NCBI GenBank assembly: GCA_020426325.1
Contig: JAGQQG010000014.1
Location: 1-64,000, forward strand
Length of the DNA stretch: 64,000 bases
Source: Planctomycetaceae bacterium
GTDB lineage: Bacteria > Planctomycetota > Planctomycetia > Planctomycetales > Planctomycetaceae
Direction: 5' to 3'
The notes below the pieces were generated by a model that saw only the letters and a list, made by a program, of their open reading frames with translations, did no database searches and had not been told where the DNA came from. Made by a program: the position numbers and the translations under genes. This document shows, piece by piece, positions 8,969 to 18,522 of the stretch. Numbering within the stretch: position 1 is the stretch's first letter; every line of letters starts with the position of its first letter.

Positions 8969-9841
8969 ATGACTCCGCCTCACATATCGACTGACCGCGA
9001 TTCGATTGTTCCGGCAGAGAGCCTGGTGCATCAAGTTGAAGAAGCTGCCTCGCTCATTCGTCAGCGATGGTCGGTTGCCCCCCGCATGGGCATCATTCTG
9101 GGGACGGGGCTGGGGAACTTTGCCCGTGAGATCGATGCTGAAGCCGTCATTCCTTATGGCGAGATTCCTCACTTTCCCAGGTCGACTGCGATTGGACATG
9201 CGGGGCAACTCGTCTGCGGCCGACTTCGAGGATTGCCGGTCGTTACGATGGAGGGGCGATTTCACATCTACGAAGGTTATCCTGCCTGGCAGATCACGCT
9301 GCCGGTTCGTGCGATGCATGCTCTGGGTGCTGAGATGCTTGTTGTCTCCAACGCGGCGGGGGGGGTGAATCCCTACTTCCGGACGGGAGACGTGATGGCG
9401 ATTGAGGATCACATCAATCTCATGGGGGCCAATCCGTTGATCGGTCCGACGAACGACGCATTAGGCGATCGTTTTCCCGATATGAGTTGCCCGTACGATT
9501 TGGATCTGATCGAGCAGGCACAATCAATTGCCCGACGAGAGGATTTCGTCTGTCATCAGGGCGTGTATGTTGCCCTGACCGGACCGAATTACGAGACTCG
9601 CGCGGAGTACCGTTTTCTCCGCAAAATCGGAGGAGACGTGATCGGTATGTCGACGGTTCCTGAGGTGATTGTGGCTCATCAGCTTCGTCTCCGCGTGCTG
9701 GCTTTGTCGACCGTCACGAATGTCTGCCTGCCGGATGCGTTGGGGGAAACGGATGGTGTTGAAGTCGTTGCTGCCGCTACGCAGGCCGAGCGAAAGTTGC
9801 GGGCAATCGTGTTGGGGATCGCTGAGCAACTCATCAACTGA
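8969..9841 (+). CDS. punA: Purine-nucleoside phosphorylase, type I trimeric
   Basis: Phosphorolysis of purine (deoxy)ribonucleosides to base and sugar-1-phosphate in the cytosol (290 aa, normal length). Conserved motifs: GTGLGNF at 45-51 for phosphate, MEGRFHIYEGYPAW near 94-107, VSNAAGGVN at 126-134, GPNYETRAE at 205-213 and GMSTVPE at 226-232, followed by the base-binding TVTN at 248-251. All key residues look present. The oxidoreductase gene follows 15 bp later on the same strand, so the two may share a transcript. MTAP-type enzymes are a close alternative, but the motifs fit PNP. Confidence 0.9.
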   Translation: MTPPHISTDRDSIVPAESLVHQVEEAASLIRQRWSVAPRMGIILGTGLGNFAREIDAEAVIPYGEIPHFPRSTAIGHAGQLVCGRLRGLPVVTMEGRFHIYEGYPAWQITLPVRAMHALGAEMLVVSNAAGGVNPYFRTGDVMAIEDHINLMGANPLIGPTNDALGDRFPDMSCPYDLDLIEQAQSIARREDFVCHQGVYVALTGPNYETRAEYRFLRKIGGDVIGMSTVPEVIVAHQLRLRVLALSTVTNVCLPDALGETDGVEVVAAATQAERKLRAIVLGIAEQLIN

Positions 9842-9856
9842 TTGAGTGAGGGAATC

Positions 9857-10918
9857 ATGGAGAAGTTACGTGTTGGTGTGATCGGAGCGGGAGGCATCGC
9901 AGCCAAGTTGCATCTCCCTGAGATGGTAACGGTCGAGGATGCTGAGGTGGTGGTCATTAGCGGTCGAAGGGAGTCTCGACTTCAAACACTCTGCAAGAAA
10001 TTCGATGTGCCTCGATGGTCACAGTCGTATGAGGAGGTGATTGCTGACCCGGAGATCGATGCCGTCATTGTGGCGCTTCCACATCCGTTACACGTTCAGT
10101 ACGGACTGATGGCACTTGATGCGGGTAAGCACGTACACATGCAGAAGCCGCTGAGCACCTCGCTTGAAGAGGCCGATCAGTTTGTAAAGGCAGTCGAACA
10201 AAGTGACAGGACGGTGCTGGCATTACCGTTCGTCGCGCGACCGCATGTCCATGCTGCGAGAAAGCTGATCGCAGATGGTGTCCTCGGACAGATCTCATCG
10301 GCCCATGCACGGTTCAGTCATGGGGGACCAGAAGTCTACTATGCGACAATTCAGCAAATCCTCGCAGAGGAGACGGATGACGACCTGTGGTTTTTCGATG
10401 CATCCAAGGCAGATGTCGGCGCGCTGTTCGATATGGGCGTCTATGCGATTGCTACGCTGGTAACGGTTCTCGGATCGGTCGTGAATGTCACCTGCCGAAT
10501 GAGCACCGTCGCCAAGCCCACGACTTTGGAGGACACGGCCTCACTGATATTGGAATTTGAGGACGGAATTCTTGGCACAGCGGAGACCGGCTGGTGCGAC
10601 GGAGCGCGGACGTACGAATTCTCAATCCATGGGACCAAAGGCAAAGTTGTGAACCCGAGCTTAACGTCAGAACTCATTCACTGTCGTCCGAGCTCCAAGA
10701 TCGACGAAGATGCTCCACTGGAGGAAACGCTCGTCGACACATCTGCCTGGCCCGATGTGCACTCGCATCAACATTGGGTCGATTGCATTCGCGAGGGAGT
10801 GCAACCGCCACTCTCAAACGCGAGTACTGCCCGTCACATCACGGAGATCATGTTGCGAGGTCGGGAATCCGCTCAGTCCCAGTGCACTGTGGATGTAAAA
10901 TCACGCGTCACTCACTGA
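9857..10918 (+). CDS. Gfo/Idh/MocA family oxidoreductase
   Basis: NAD(P)-dependent sugar or cyclitol dehydrogenase-like protein (353 aa). The Rossmann motif GVIGAGGIA is at residues 7-15 and the catalytic lysine of the usual EKP motif is K97 in MQKPLS. The second half has the family beta-sheet domain, with FDMGVYAI at the place of the common active-site loop. Substrate cannot be told. The ATG at 9857 has GAGGGA just upstream. It follows the purine phosphorylase gene closely. Confidence 0.85.
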   Translation: MEKLRVGVIGAGGIAAKLHLPEMVTVEDAEVVVISGRRESRLQTLCKKFDVPRWSQSYEEVIADPEIDAVIVALPHPLHVQYGLMALDAGKHVHMQKPLSTSLEEADQFVKAVEQSDRTVLALPFVARPHVHAARKLIADGVLGQISSAHARFSHGGPEVYYATIQQILAEETDDDLWFFDASKADVGALFDMGVYAIATLVTVLGSVVNVTCRMSTVAKPTTLEDTASLILEFEDGILGTAETGWCDGARTYEFSIHGTKGKVVNPSLTSELIHCRPSSKIDEDAPLEETLVDTSAWPDVHSHQHWVDCIREGVQPPLSNASTARHITEIMLRGRESAQSQCTVDVKSRVTH

Positions 10919-10965
10919 CGAGGAGGAGAGGCTTGCGGTTGTGAGTGTGCACTCGTCATGGACAA

Positions 10966-10985
10966 GTGTGACAAGCGTGTCACAC
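10966..10985. promoter_or_regulatory. Perfect inverted repeat, hairpin or operator
   Basis: GTGTGACA-N4-TGTCACAC, an 8-bp perfect inverted repeat in the 257-bp gap between the oxidoreductase gene and the barrel protein gene. With no U-tract it is a poor terminator. It could be an operator about 190 bp upstream of the next start. It is not a standard CRP site, since the spacing between TGTGA and TCACA is 8 rather than 6. Confidence 0.35.
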
Positions 10986-11175
10986 TCTCACAGCACACCA
11001 GTTGTTGGTCCTAAAAAATGTAAAGACCTCAATTGCTGTCACTACAAGTTGTTCTCTTCACGTAATTCCCAAGTCATCCCTCCCGGCGTTCGATACCTTC
11101 CATTGGTCAGAAACGAGTCTGGCCTATCAGTTCACAATTGAAATGTGAAAGTGTCGCAATCAGGAGGGTTGTCCG

Positions 11176-12051
11176 GTGTCATTTCGCTCATGCTGCCTAT
11201 TTGTCTGTCTGTTGTCGCCGAGCGTGACCTACGCTCAAGGCCTGTTTGATGGGGGGCTGATTCGACCCACATCACCTCAGTACAACGACTTTATCAGTCC
11301 CATGACCAACCCGGTCTTCTTCGAAGATCCGCGAAACTTGACCGAAGCGAGGCTGATTTTTCTCAATCACTCCGTCCCGAATTCCCTGGGAGGCGGCGAC
11401 GTTCAGCTGTACGCTCTCCAACTTCGTGCGTCGCTGACCGAGAATCTGTCCTTCATCGCGACCAAAGACGGATTTGCCGTGTCTGACAGCCCGCTAGTCG
11501 ACGACGGCTGGGCGGATGTTGCGGCTGGATTGAAGTACAACCTCATCCAGGATCCTTACTCACAGATGCTGTTGAGTGCGGGGGCAACGTACGAAATGCC
11601 CATCGGGTCGACTCGGACTCGTCAGGGGAATGGTGACGGCGAGTTCAACATCTTCGCCACCGGTGGTCTTGAGTTCGTCGAGAACTGGCATTACGTCACA
11701 GCGTCAGGTTTCCGTCTGCCGGTCGATACGAATGCCGAAAGCCAGGTGTGGTACTGGTCGAACCACGTTGACCACAAGTTCGGCAACACCGGTTTCTACC
11801 TGTTTGGTGAAACCAACTGGTATCACTGGCTACAGTCAGGATCGGCCTTCCCGGCTCCTGTCGAGGGGCTGGACCTGTTTAACCTCGGCTCGGTCGGGGT
11901 TGCGGGCAACGACATTGTCACAGGTGCGTTGGGTGTGAAGTACAAGCCGACGGACAATATGGAAATCGGTTTTGCCTGGGAAATCCCGTTGACCGATCGC
12001 AAGGATATTCTTCAGGATCGCCTGACGGTCGACTGGATTATCCGCTACTGA
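11176..12051 (+). CDS. Outer-membrane beta-barrel protein
   Basis: Secreted protein of 291 aa. The GTG start at 11176 has a perfect AGGAGG eight bases upstream. The signal peptide ends at VTYAQ-GL. The mature protein is made of alternating hydrophobic and polar strands (for example LSFIATKDGFAVS, AAGLKYNLI, LGVKYKPTDNMEIGFAWEIP) and ends in an aromatic Tyr, as in outer-membrane barrels. No porin subfamily could be named. Its 3' end overlaps the convergent glycosyltransferase gene by 14 bp. Confidence 0.7.
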   Translation: MSFRSCCLFVCLLSPSVTYAQGLFDGGLIRPTSPQYNDFISPMTNPVFFEDPRNLTEARLIFLNHSVPNSLGGGDVQLYALQLRASLTENLSFIATKDGFAVSDSPLVDDGWADVAAGLKYNLIQDPYSQMLLSAGATYEMPIGSTRTRQGNGDGEFNIFATGGLEFVENWHYVTASGFRLPVDTNAESQVWYWSNHVDHKFGNTGFYLFGETNWYHWLQSGSAFPAPVEGLDLFNLGSVGVAGNDIVTGALGVKYKPTDNMEIGFAWEIPLTDRKDILQDRLTVDWIIRY

Positions 12052-13324
12052 GTTTTGTCCCTGTGTATCCCGAGAGCAACACGAGTCCTTCGGCCGCGTG
12101 TGCCAGCAGCGGGGCGAGGAGTGGCAACAGAAACCGCTCCCCCGCTGCGATCGGGATGTACCAGGCGAACATCACAGTCAACAGGCAGGTCCAGATCACC
12201 AGTAGAACATGGATGGGCTTCGGCTGGTAGATGACTGTGGCCAACCCAAAGATCAATAGCGGGACTCCAAACAGCACGCGGCTATCATCCAAAGGGAATG
12301 GTCCGAGCATCCGCACAAGGATGAAAGCTTCCCACGCCAAACCGGTCATCTCCCGCTTGACCATGTCACTGATCGTGTGTGACTTCCAATAGCCGCGACC
12401 CGCTTCGCCGACGGTCATTCGCTCCGAGAGTTCTACCGGCTGCTCAAACTCGTCAACGAACAGCAGCCAGGTGTTGACGTTGTAGAGCGGTGAACCGTAT
12501 CGCTTCACGTTTCGGCTGAGCAGTGGTGAAGACACGATCAGCCAAACAGCCAGGATAAACACGATCGATTGGATCGTACGTCCGATTGTGTAGTCTCGCT
12601 TCTCTTGCGCGAATCGAGTCGTGTGACTGCCAAGGTACAGAAGAACATTCCAGAGCACGACTCCCACGACCAGCGGAACCCCAGTCCCCTTTGTCAAGTA
12701 GGCGAGACCGAGCAAACCGCCGATGAGCAGAGACCACTTCAAACGCGGTGATGCAACATCGCGGGCAGCGATATCGTAGATCACTCCTCCCCAGAGAATC
12801 ATCAGCACGTCGCAGACGACTCGCGTCGAGAACTGGCAGAATGCCATGTTGATGGCCAATAGCACGCAGAAGATGCCCGCCGTGAGCAGAGTCGTGTGGC
12901 GAGCAGTCAGCCAGGTCAGTAGCCCGAGCGTACTCAACCCCAACATGGCTGACAGCCCTCGGCCAAATTCGAGAGTGGGATAAATCGAGAGCAACCCGAT
13001 GTAGAGCGGGTGGCGATTGGCTTCCGTGAAACGCCCTTCGTAGAGGTCGCGGATCAATTGTGAGATTCCCCCCGCATCGTGCACTTCAGAGGCCGTGTTA
13101 AGGAATGCGAGCTGATCGTCGTCGGACGGATCGTCGTAGATGGAGAGTAATCGCCCACAGAGAATGATGAAGATCAACACTCCGATCGCGATCAGGGTCC
13201 AACCTGCGCGTCGATTCTCGACCGGCTTGATTTCGCGGAGCCGTGTGATCAGTTGACTGACGAGGCTCGTCCTGGAGTTTGGCGATCGGTCAGGACTCAA
13301 ATGTGTCTTCATCAAATGAGTCAC
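12038..13324 (-). CDS. GT39/ArnT-like membrane glycosyltransferase
   Basis: Integral membrane protein of up to 428 aa with around ten helices. After the first helix comes an acidic loop (YDDPSDDDQLAF), as in polyprenyl-phosphate-mannose/arabinose transferases of GT39/GT83, and later LAYLTKGTGVPL, typical of this superfamily. It should transfer a sugar from a polyprenyl phosphate on the periplasmic face. The frame begins at GTG 13324, overlapping the sulfatase stop (GTGA); ATG 13312 is an alternative. The overlap implies co-transcription with the sulfatase. Confidence 0.65.
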   Translation of the reverse strand: MTHLMKTHLSPDRSPNSRTSLVSQLITRLREIKPVENRRAGWTLIAIGVLIFIILCGRLLSIYDDPSDDDQLAFLNTASEVHDAGGISQLIRDLYEGRFTEANRHPLYIGLLSIYPTLEFGRGLSAMLGLSTLGLLTWLTARHTTLLTAGIFCVLLAINMAFCQFSTRVVCDVLMILWGGVIYDIAARDVASPRLKWSLLIGGLLGLAYLTKGTGVPLVVGVVLWNVLLYLGSHTTRFAQEKRDYTIGRTIQSIVFILAVWLIVSSPLLSRNVKRYGSPLYNVNTWLLFVDEFEQPVELSERMTVGEAGRGYWKSHTISDMVKREMTGLAWEAFILVRMLGPFPLDDSRVLFGVPLLIFGLATVIYQPKPIHVLLVIWTCLLTVMFAWYIPIAAGERFLLPLLAPLLAHAAEGLVLLSGYTGTKLSSG

Positions 13325-14757
13325 TCGTTCGTGACAGCCAAGGGGATTTCCAACTGAGACGGAGGCGGATCCAGGTGTTGGCGATGTTCAGCCACCAATG
13401 CGTCAATCCTGGCGATGATCTCAGGGTGAGCTTCGTTGATGTTGTATTGTTCGCCCGGATCGTGACCCAGATGGTAGAGCAGGGGAGGATCATGCGTCAC
13501 GCGTGTCTGACTGTCTTTGCGATACGACGTCTGAGTGAAATAATGAGCCTTCCACGGCCCGAGGCGGGCCGCCATCAGGGTCGTTCCGCGGTAGTAAAGT
13601 ACTGCCTTTCGTTTCGAGGGACCTTCGTCGAACAGGACGGAAGACAGGTCGACGCCGTCCATTATTCGGTCGGACGGGAGGTCAGCACCGGCGAGCGTGA
13701 CGCAGGTGGTGAAGATGTCCATCGTGCTCCCCAACTCCTGGGTGACGCGTCCAGACGGTACACGACTCGGCCACCACGCGATGGTCGGCTCACGCATGCC
13801 GCCTTCGTAGGTGGTTCCTTTGCCGTCCTTCAACAGTCCCGCGGAGCCACCATGTTCATTGAAGGTTAACCAGGGGCCGTTGTCGCTGGAGAAGAACACG
13901 AGTGTCTGTTCGTCCAGATTGAGGTCCCGTAACGCTTGTAGCACCTGACCGACAGACCAGTCGACTTCCTCGAGGCAGTCGACGTACAAACCGCGTGCAG
14001 ACTTTCCGACGAATTCATCAGAGCGAAACAGTGGAATATGCACCATGCTGTGCGGCAGATAGACCAGGAAGGGTTCCTCCTGATGTGCCCGGATGAAGGA
14101 GATGGCCTCCTCGGTGTAACGGCGGGTAATTGTCGTCTGGTCAGTGGGCCGTTCAATGACTTCGGTCCCCCGGAGGAGAGGAACGTTCCAATACTCGATC
14201 TTCGGGTTCCAGAAGGCCTCGCGTCCAGGAGGGGCCACGTCATTCAGGCGGTCCATATCATTGGAGTAGGGGATGCCGTAGTAGGTGTCGAAGCCATTGT
14301 TCGTCGGCAGGAACTGGGGGAGGTGGCCCAGATGCCATTTCCCGAAGCATCCCGTCGCATACCCCTGGGATTTCAGGGCCTCAGCGAGTGTGATCTCCGT
14401 TTCAGGGATGCCTCCCCCGGAGTCCGGGAATAGCACGCGTCGCTTGTCGCTGCACATGCCGTTGCGAATGGGGAGCCGGCCGGTCATCAGGGCTGCGCGA
14501 CTCGGGGTGCAGACCGGGGCAGCGGAGTAGAACTGTGTGAACCGCAGCCCCTCACTCGCCATGCGGTCCAGATTCGGTGTCCGGATGGTCGGATGTCCGA
14601 AGCAGCCCAAGTCACCGTATCCGAGGTCATCCGCATAGATGATTACGAAGTTCGGGCGACGCTCCGCTGCTGGGGCCGATGTGGTAAGGCTGGCCAAGAG
14701 TGCGCCCGCCCACAAAAGAGTCATTGGAGATACCAGTCCCGCGGCACGGTCTATCAT
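13321..14757 (-). CDS. Exported sulfatase (arylsulfatase family)
   Basis: Type I formylglycine sulfatase of 478 aa that should remove sulfate esters, probably from polysaccharides. The modification motif is CTPSR with Cys83, after metal-binding DD at 43-44 (YADDLGYGDLG). GKWHLGHLP follows near residue 138. The signal peptide ends near APAAE. ATG 14757 has GGAG six bases upstream. The formylglycine-generating enzyme is not in this window. It is followed without a gap by a membrane glycosyltransferase gene. Confidence 0.92.
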   Translation of the reverse strand: MIDRAAGLVSPMTLLWAGALLASLTTSAPAAERRPNFVIIYADDLGYGDLGCFGHPTIRTPNLDRMASEGLRFTQFYSAAPVCTPSRAALMTGRLPIRNGMCSDKRRVLFPDSGGGIPETEITLAEALKSQGYATGCFGKWHLGHLPQFLPTNNGFDTYYGIPYSNDMDRLNDVAPPGREAFWNPKIEYWNVPLLRGTEVIERPTDQTTITRRYTEEAISFIRAHQEEPFLVYLPHSMVHIPLFRSDEFVGKSARGLYVDCLEEVDWSVGQVLQALRDLNLDEQTLVFFSSDNGPWLTFNEHGGSAGLLKDGKGTTYEGGMREPTIAWWPSRVPSGRVTQELGSTMDIFTTCVTLAGADLPSDRIMDGVDLSSVLFDEGPSKRKAVLYYRGTTLMAARLGPWKAHYFTQTSYRKDSQTRVTHDPPLLYHLGHDPGEQYNINEAHPEIIARIDALVAEHRQHLDPPPSQLEIPLAVTNE

Positions 14758-15100
14758 GCGTGGCTCCGTGAATTCGGGTTGTCATGTCAGGGAAATGTCA
14801 GTCGCCAGTCTAAACGAGAGGTGCTCCTGCGGACAGGAAACGATGTGGATCTCTCGCTCACAGGTAACTCTTGGTCGTGATGGGTGTTAGGGCTTGTGCG
14901 GACTGCTTCGAAGGTTCGTTGAAAAATGATCCACAAACGAATCATTCGATCCCGAATCATCCTGATGACAATCATGGTTTCGGAAAACCTCCAGCCGGTG
15001 ATCCTTCATGGTCGAAGAATGAAATGGCGAAATATTCGTGTGCGAACGACGTCCGGTCATCGATTGGTCGGACTGCGACACGCTCAGGGAGGGGCAACGG
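14758..15100. other. Divergent promoter region, sulfatase and MarR operon
   Basis: 343 bp between the sulfatase gene (minus) and the MarR regulator (plus). AT-rich sequence at 14925-14980 contains a short palindrome CGAATCATTCG (14938-14948) and a second GAATCAT copy a few bases on, a plausible but unproven site for the adjacent MarR protein. No gene seen. Confidence 0.35.
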
Positions 15101-15631
15101 ATGGGGTGTGAATCACAGCGTGGAGAGTCCGCGCTGATTGAGCAGTTAATTGCTCTGGCAAGCCAGCTTCAGGCAAGAATATCTGAGACCTGCGAATCGC
15201 TGGGGGTGAATGCGCCCCGGTTCGCGGTGCTGCGCGCTATTGCCAAAGAAAGCGATCACGGCTGCTCCCAAACCGAATTGGCGAGTCACCTGGGGCTTTC
15301 AGAGTCCAACGTTTGTGCACTGGTCGAGCGGCTGCGATCCTCCGGAATGTTATTCCGGTTCCGGTCAAAGTCCGACCGTCGGCGAAGCGTGCTTGTGCTG
15401 ACGGAGCAGGGGCGAGCACTGGCGGAGGCCGTCACACGCGCCCAGGAAGCTGAGGCCTGTGCCGTGATGTCAGCTCTCGATGTCGAACAACAGCACCATC
15501 TGCAAGAGTTGGTCCTGCGACTTTGTGAGCACCTCGCCTCAAGAATATCAGTTCCCTCGGAGGTCGGCAGGTCTCTTCAAAAGTCGCTTGAGATTCAATC
15601 TTCAACCCGAACTACGCGGAGGGCGTCATGA
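15101..15631 (+). CDS. MarR-family transcriptional regulator
   Basis: Winged-helix repressor of 176 aa. The recognition region is CSQTELASHLGLSESNVCAL followed by VERLRSSGMLFRFRSKSDRR, the MarR helix-turn-helix and wing, then LTEQGRAL. ATG 15101 has GAGGGG six bases upstream. Its stop overlaps the TolC-family start (ATGA at 15628-15631), so it is the first gene of the export operon and very likely controls it, as MarR proteins beside efflux genes usually do in response to small aromatic ligands. The extra C-terminal 25 residues are basic. Confidence 0.85.
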   Translation: MGCESQRGESALIEQLIALASQLQARISETCESLGVNAPRFAVLRAIAKESDHGCSQTELASHLGLSESNVCALVERLRSSGMLFRFRSKSDRRRSVLVLTEQGRALAEAVTRAQEAEACAVMSALDVEQQHHLQELVLRLCEHLASRISVPSEVGRSLQKSLEIQSSTRTTRRAS

Positions 15632-18522
15632 ACGGATTGCTCTCTCGATGGAATCCGGCCCATCGACACCGGCGTACGCGCTGTCTGGTGTGGATGATGG
15701 CCGTCTGGTTGCCGCTGTCGTCTGTGGGGTGTTCGCGTCCGTTCTGGCGAGATCAGGCCGATCGGGATTCGTACGAAGCCATCAGTCAGAACCTCGATGA
15801 TCCCCGCTGGGCGGTGCCCCGGATCGACATCACTCCCGATCCCCGCAGCCGATTTTACAGCCCATATGATCCGGACTACGAACCACTTCCGCCAGACGAC
15901 CCGCATGCCCATGTTTACATGCATTGGGTTGATGGCTGGCAGGGTTATGAGTGCTGGCATTCATTCGGCGACGCGATGAGTGTCGAGAACCCGCAGTGGC
16001 TCGCACCCTTCGGCCTGCGAGCGGAGAACTATGATCCTGAAACGGGCGAGTATCTCCAGCCGCTTCCGCAGATTGAAAACCTAACTCTCTGTGAGGCTCT
16101 GGAACTGGCCTTGATTCATAACCGCGACTATCAAACTCAGCTCGAGAATGTTTTCCTGCGTGCATTGGAAGTGACTGCCGAGCGATACCGGTTCGCGGTG
16201 CGCTATGTGGCAAATGGACGGGTACCGGGTGTGGATTCGACGACGACTTTTCGTCCTGAGGGAGGGACAGACACGTCGGTGCTGAACAGCAACTTCGGCG
16301 TTGGCCAATTGTTGCCGACGGGCGGACAATGGTTCATGGAGTTGGTGAACAACACGATCTGGCTGTTCGACGGACCAAATCAGACGCAGACGGCATCCAC
16401 GCTGGCATTCTCGCTGACACAGCCGCTCCTCTTCCAGGCAGGCCGCAAGGTCGTGTTGGAGAACCTCACACAGACCGAACGCAACCTGCTTTACGCAGTG
16501 CGTGATCTGGCGAGGTTTCGTAGGGAGTTTTTCACTGATATCGTGGGTGGTGGCGGAGCGTCACCTGGCTATCTCAGCTTGATGCAGCAGCTTCAGCAGA
16601 TTCGGAACACGCAGGCGAATATTTACCGTCTGGAAGAGCAGGTGGAGATTCTCAAAGAGAACTCTTCGAGGCGACCGGACTGGTCACGGGAGGAACTGCT
16701 TGCGTTGCCACCCGAGTTGGCCGCCAAGCCTGAAGATGATCGTTTCCCCCCTTCGGTACGCGAGTTCATCAAGTTTGAACCTCGCGGAGAGTTGCTTTGG
16801 TTCGGAGAGATGACGCCGGAACAACGGGATACCCTGCTCTCGCTAAGTGACGATCCCGCGTATCAACGAGCTGTGACGCAGATCAGTCAAGGACTGACAA
16901 CAGAGACTCTGATCCTGGACGTTTTGAATTTACAGTCGACTCTGGCAGGGACGATTACAACTCTGCGAGACCAGGAGCGAAGATTGCAGGACTCACTCGA
17001 CGCCTTCAAGATTTTCCTGGGGTTGAGGACAGACTTTCTGGTCACGCTCGACGACACCTTGTTAGTTCAGTTTCAGTTCCTGGATGATCGGTTGCTTGAG
17101 CTTGAGCAAGAGGTCCGGGCATTTGCTCCCTTTCGAGGGCAACTCAACTTTGATGAACCCGATCCCAAGAAAGTCCGAGTCGTTGTCGAGCGTTTCGAAC
17201 AGATCCTGGATGATGTGGAAGAGAGCGGGCTAGCTCTCGTTCGCGAGGACTTCGCTCGATTGGAAAAGATCTATGAGGAGCGTCTTGCCGGGATGGAATC
17301 AGACACCGAGCGAGACCGGCTCAAATACGATGTTGCCCGTGACCGCCGCTTGTTTGACGATTCGGCCTATGAGATTGGAGTTCTGAGAGAAAGAACTGAG
17401 CAAATTCTAAGTCAGCTGGATCGACCGGATGCCACGAATGAAGAGGTCAAAGCGTGGGTATTTGACCTGGGATTCTTTCAGGAAGACCTGTTGACCTATT
17501 TGGGGACGCTCCAAGCCGTCGAGATTGGTCTTCGTGTCGATTCGGTCACAACCCAAGACTTCGACCTGACGCAGGAACAGGTTGTCGCGATCGCTTTGGA
17601 GAACCGTCTGGATCTCAAGAATTCCAGAGCTCAGGTGATGGATGCAAGACGGAAGGTCGAGGTTGCTGCGAACGCACTCCTCTCGAACCTTGATCTGGTG
17701 TTCGAGGGCGATCTGAATACGCCCGGCCCGGTGGGGAATACGAATCCTTTCGAGTTTCGGGCGGACAGCAGTGAACTTCGCGTTGGGGTTGCGTTTGATG
17801 CCCCACTGGATCTCAACAACGAGCGAAACATCTACCGGGCCGCTCTGATTGATTATCAGAGAGCGCGGAGAAGCTACATGCTGTTTGAGGATCAGGTAAA
17901 GCAGGATGTTCGTGTCGCTTGGAGGCAGCTTCAGGTCCTTGAGCGAAACCTGGAGACTGCCCGGCAGTCGATCCGGATCGCAGCGGCACAGTTTGACAGT
18001 GCTGTCAGTTCCGCATACGCCCCCAAAGGAGTCGGGGGAGCCCGGGTCTCAGTTCCCGGATTAAGCGGACAAAACATCCAGAACGCATTGAGAGCCATCC
18101 TGAGCGCCCAGAACAACATGATTGGTTTCTGGGTCAGCTACGAGCAGAACCGACTTAACATCTACAGGGACATGGGTATTATGGAAATAGGTCCAGACAA
18201 CGTCTGGAACGATCCCTTTTACCGGGAACTCTGTGGAGCGGGCGATTTCTGCCCGGGCGGTGTGTACGGAGCGCAGCCACCAGCGGAATCTCTCCAGGGA
18301 TCCGAGACCGGAACAAGCGATGACACAGGAAGCGAAAGACTCGATGAATCAGCCGAACTCAACGAGCCACGAGAAGGAGAGAACGTCTGGTCGCTGGATG
18401 GGGCGGTTGGTCCTGCTGATGCTGATCGGGGGGATGATCGCAGCAGCGGTCTACGCGACTCCGACGATCAAGGAGAAATTCGCCGGGTCGGATGGAAACA
18501 AATACTCCCATTTGGTCACTGA
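15628..18522 (+). CDS. Very large TolC-family outer-membrane efflux protein
   Basis: Outer-membrane channel subunit of a tripartite exporter, 964 aa, about twice the usual 430-500. The N-terminal hydrophobic stretch ends SSVGC, so it is probably lipid-anchored. An OEP half-repeat begins near residue 150 (NLTLCEALELALIHNRDYQ), and a second near 645 (LTQEQVVAIALENRLDLKNSRAQVMDARRKVEVAANALLSNL in family position). Between them lies about 350 residues of charged helical insert that may lengthen the coiled-coil tunnel. The last 60 residues are acidic and overlap the adaptor gene by about 200 bp. A frameshift shortening that tail is possible. Confidence 0.85.
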   Translation: MNGLLSRWNPAHRHRRTRCLVWMMAVWLPLSSVGCSRPFWRDQADRDSYEAISQNLDDPRWAVPRIDITPDPRSRFYSPYDPDYEPLPPDDPHAHVYMHWVDGWQGYECWHSFGDAMSVENPQWLAPFGLRAENYDPETGEYLQPLPQIENLTLCEALELALIHNRDYQTQLENVFLRALEVTAERYRFAVRYVANGRVPGVDSTTTFRPEGGTDTSVLNSNFGVGQLLPTGGQWFMELVNNTIWLFDGPNQTQTASTLAFSLTQPLLFQAGRKVVLENLTQTERNLLYAVRDLARFRREFFTDIVGGGGASPGYLSLMQQLQQIRNTQANIYRLEEQVEILKENSSRRPDWSREELLALPPELAAKPEDDRFPPSVREFIKFEPRGELLWFGEMTPEQRDTLLSLSDDPAYQRAVTQISQGLTTETLILDVLNLQSTLAGTITTLRDQERRLQDSLDAFKIFLGLRTDFLVTLDDTLLVQFQFLDDRLLELEQEVRAFAPFRGQLNFDEPDPKKVRVVVERFEQILDDVEESGLALVREDFARLEKIYEERLAGMESDTERDRLKYDVARDRRLFDDSAYEIGVLRERTEQILSQLDRPDATNEEVKAWVFDLGFFQEDLLTYLGTLQAVEIGLRVDSVTTQDFDLTQEQVVAIALENRLDLKNSRAQVMDARRKVEVAANALLSNLDLVFEGDLNTPGPVGNTNPFEFRADSSELRVGVAFDAPLDLNNERNIYRAALIDYQRARRSYMLFEDQVKQDVRVAWRQLQVLERNLETARQSIRIAAAQFDSAVSSAYAPKGVGGARVSVPGLSGQNIQNALRAILSAQNNMIGFWVSYEQNRLNIYRDMGIMEIGPDNVWNDPFYRELCGAGDFCPGGVYGAQPPAESLQGSETGTSDDTGSERLDESAELNEPREGENVWSLDGAVGPADADRGDDRSSGLRDSDDQGEIRRVGWKQILPFGH

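Noticed and set aside
10966-10985. CRP/FNR-type binding site
   Set aside because: The half-sites are separated by 8 bases rather than the 6 of TGTGA-N6-TCACA, so assignment to CRP is not supported.
13321-14757. Choline-sulfatase assignment for the sulfatase
   Set aside because: The CTPSR motif and length only support the general formylglycine sulfatase family.
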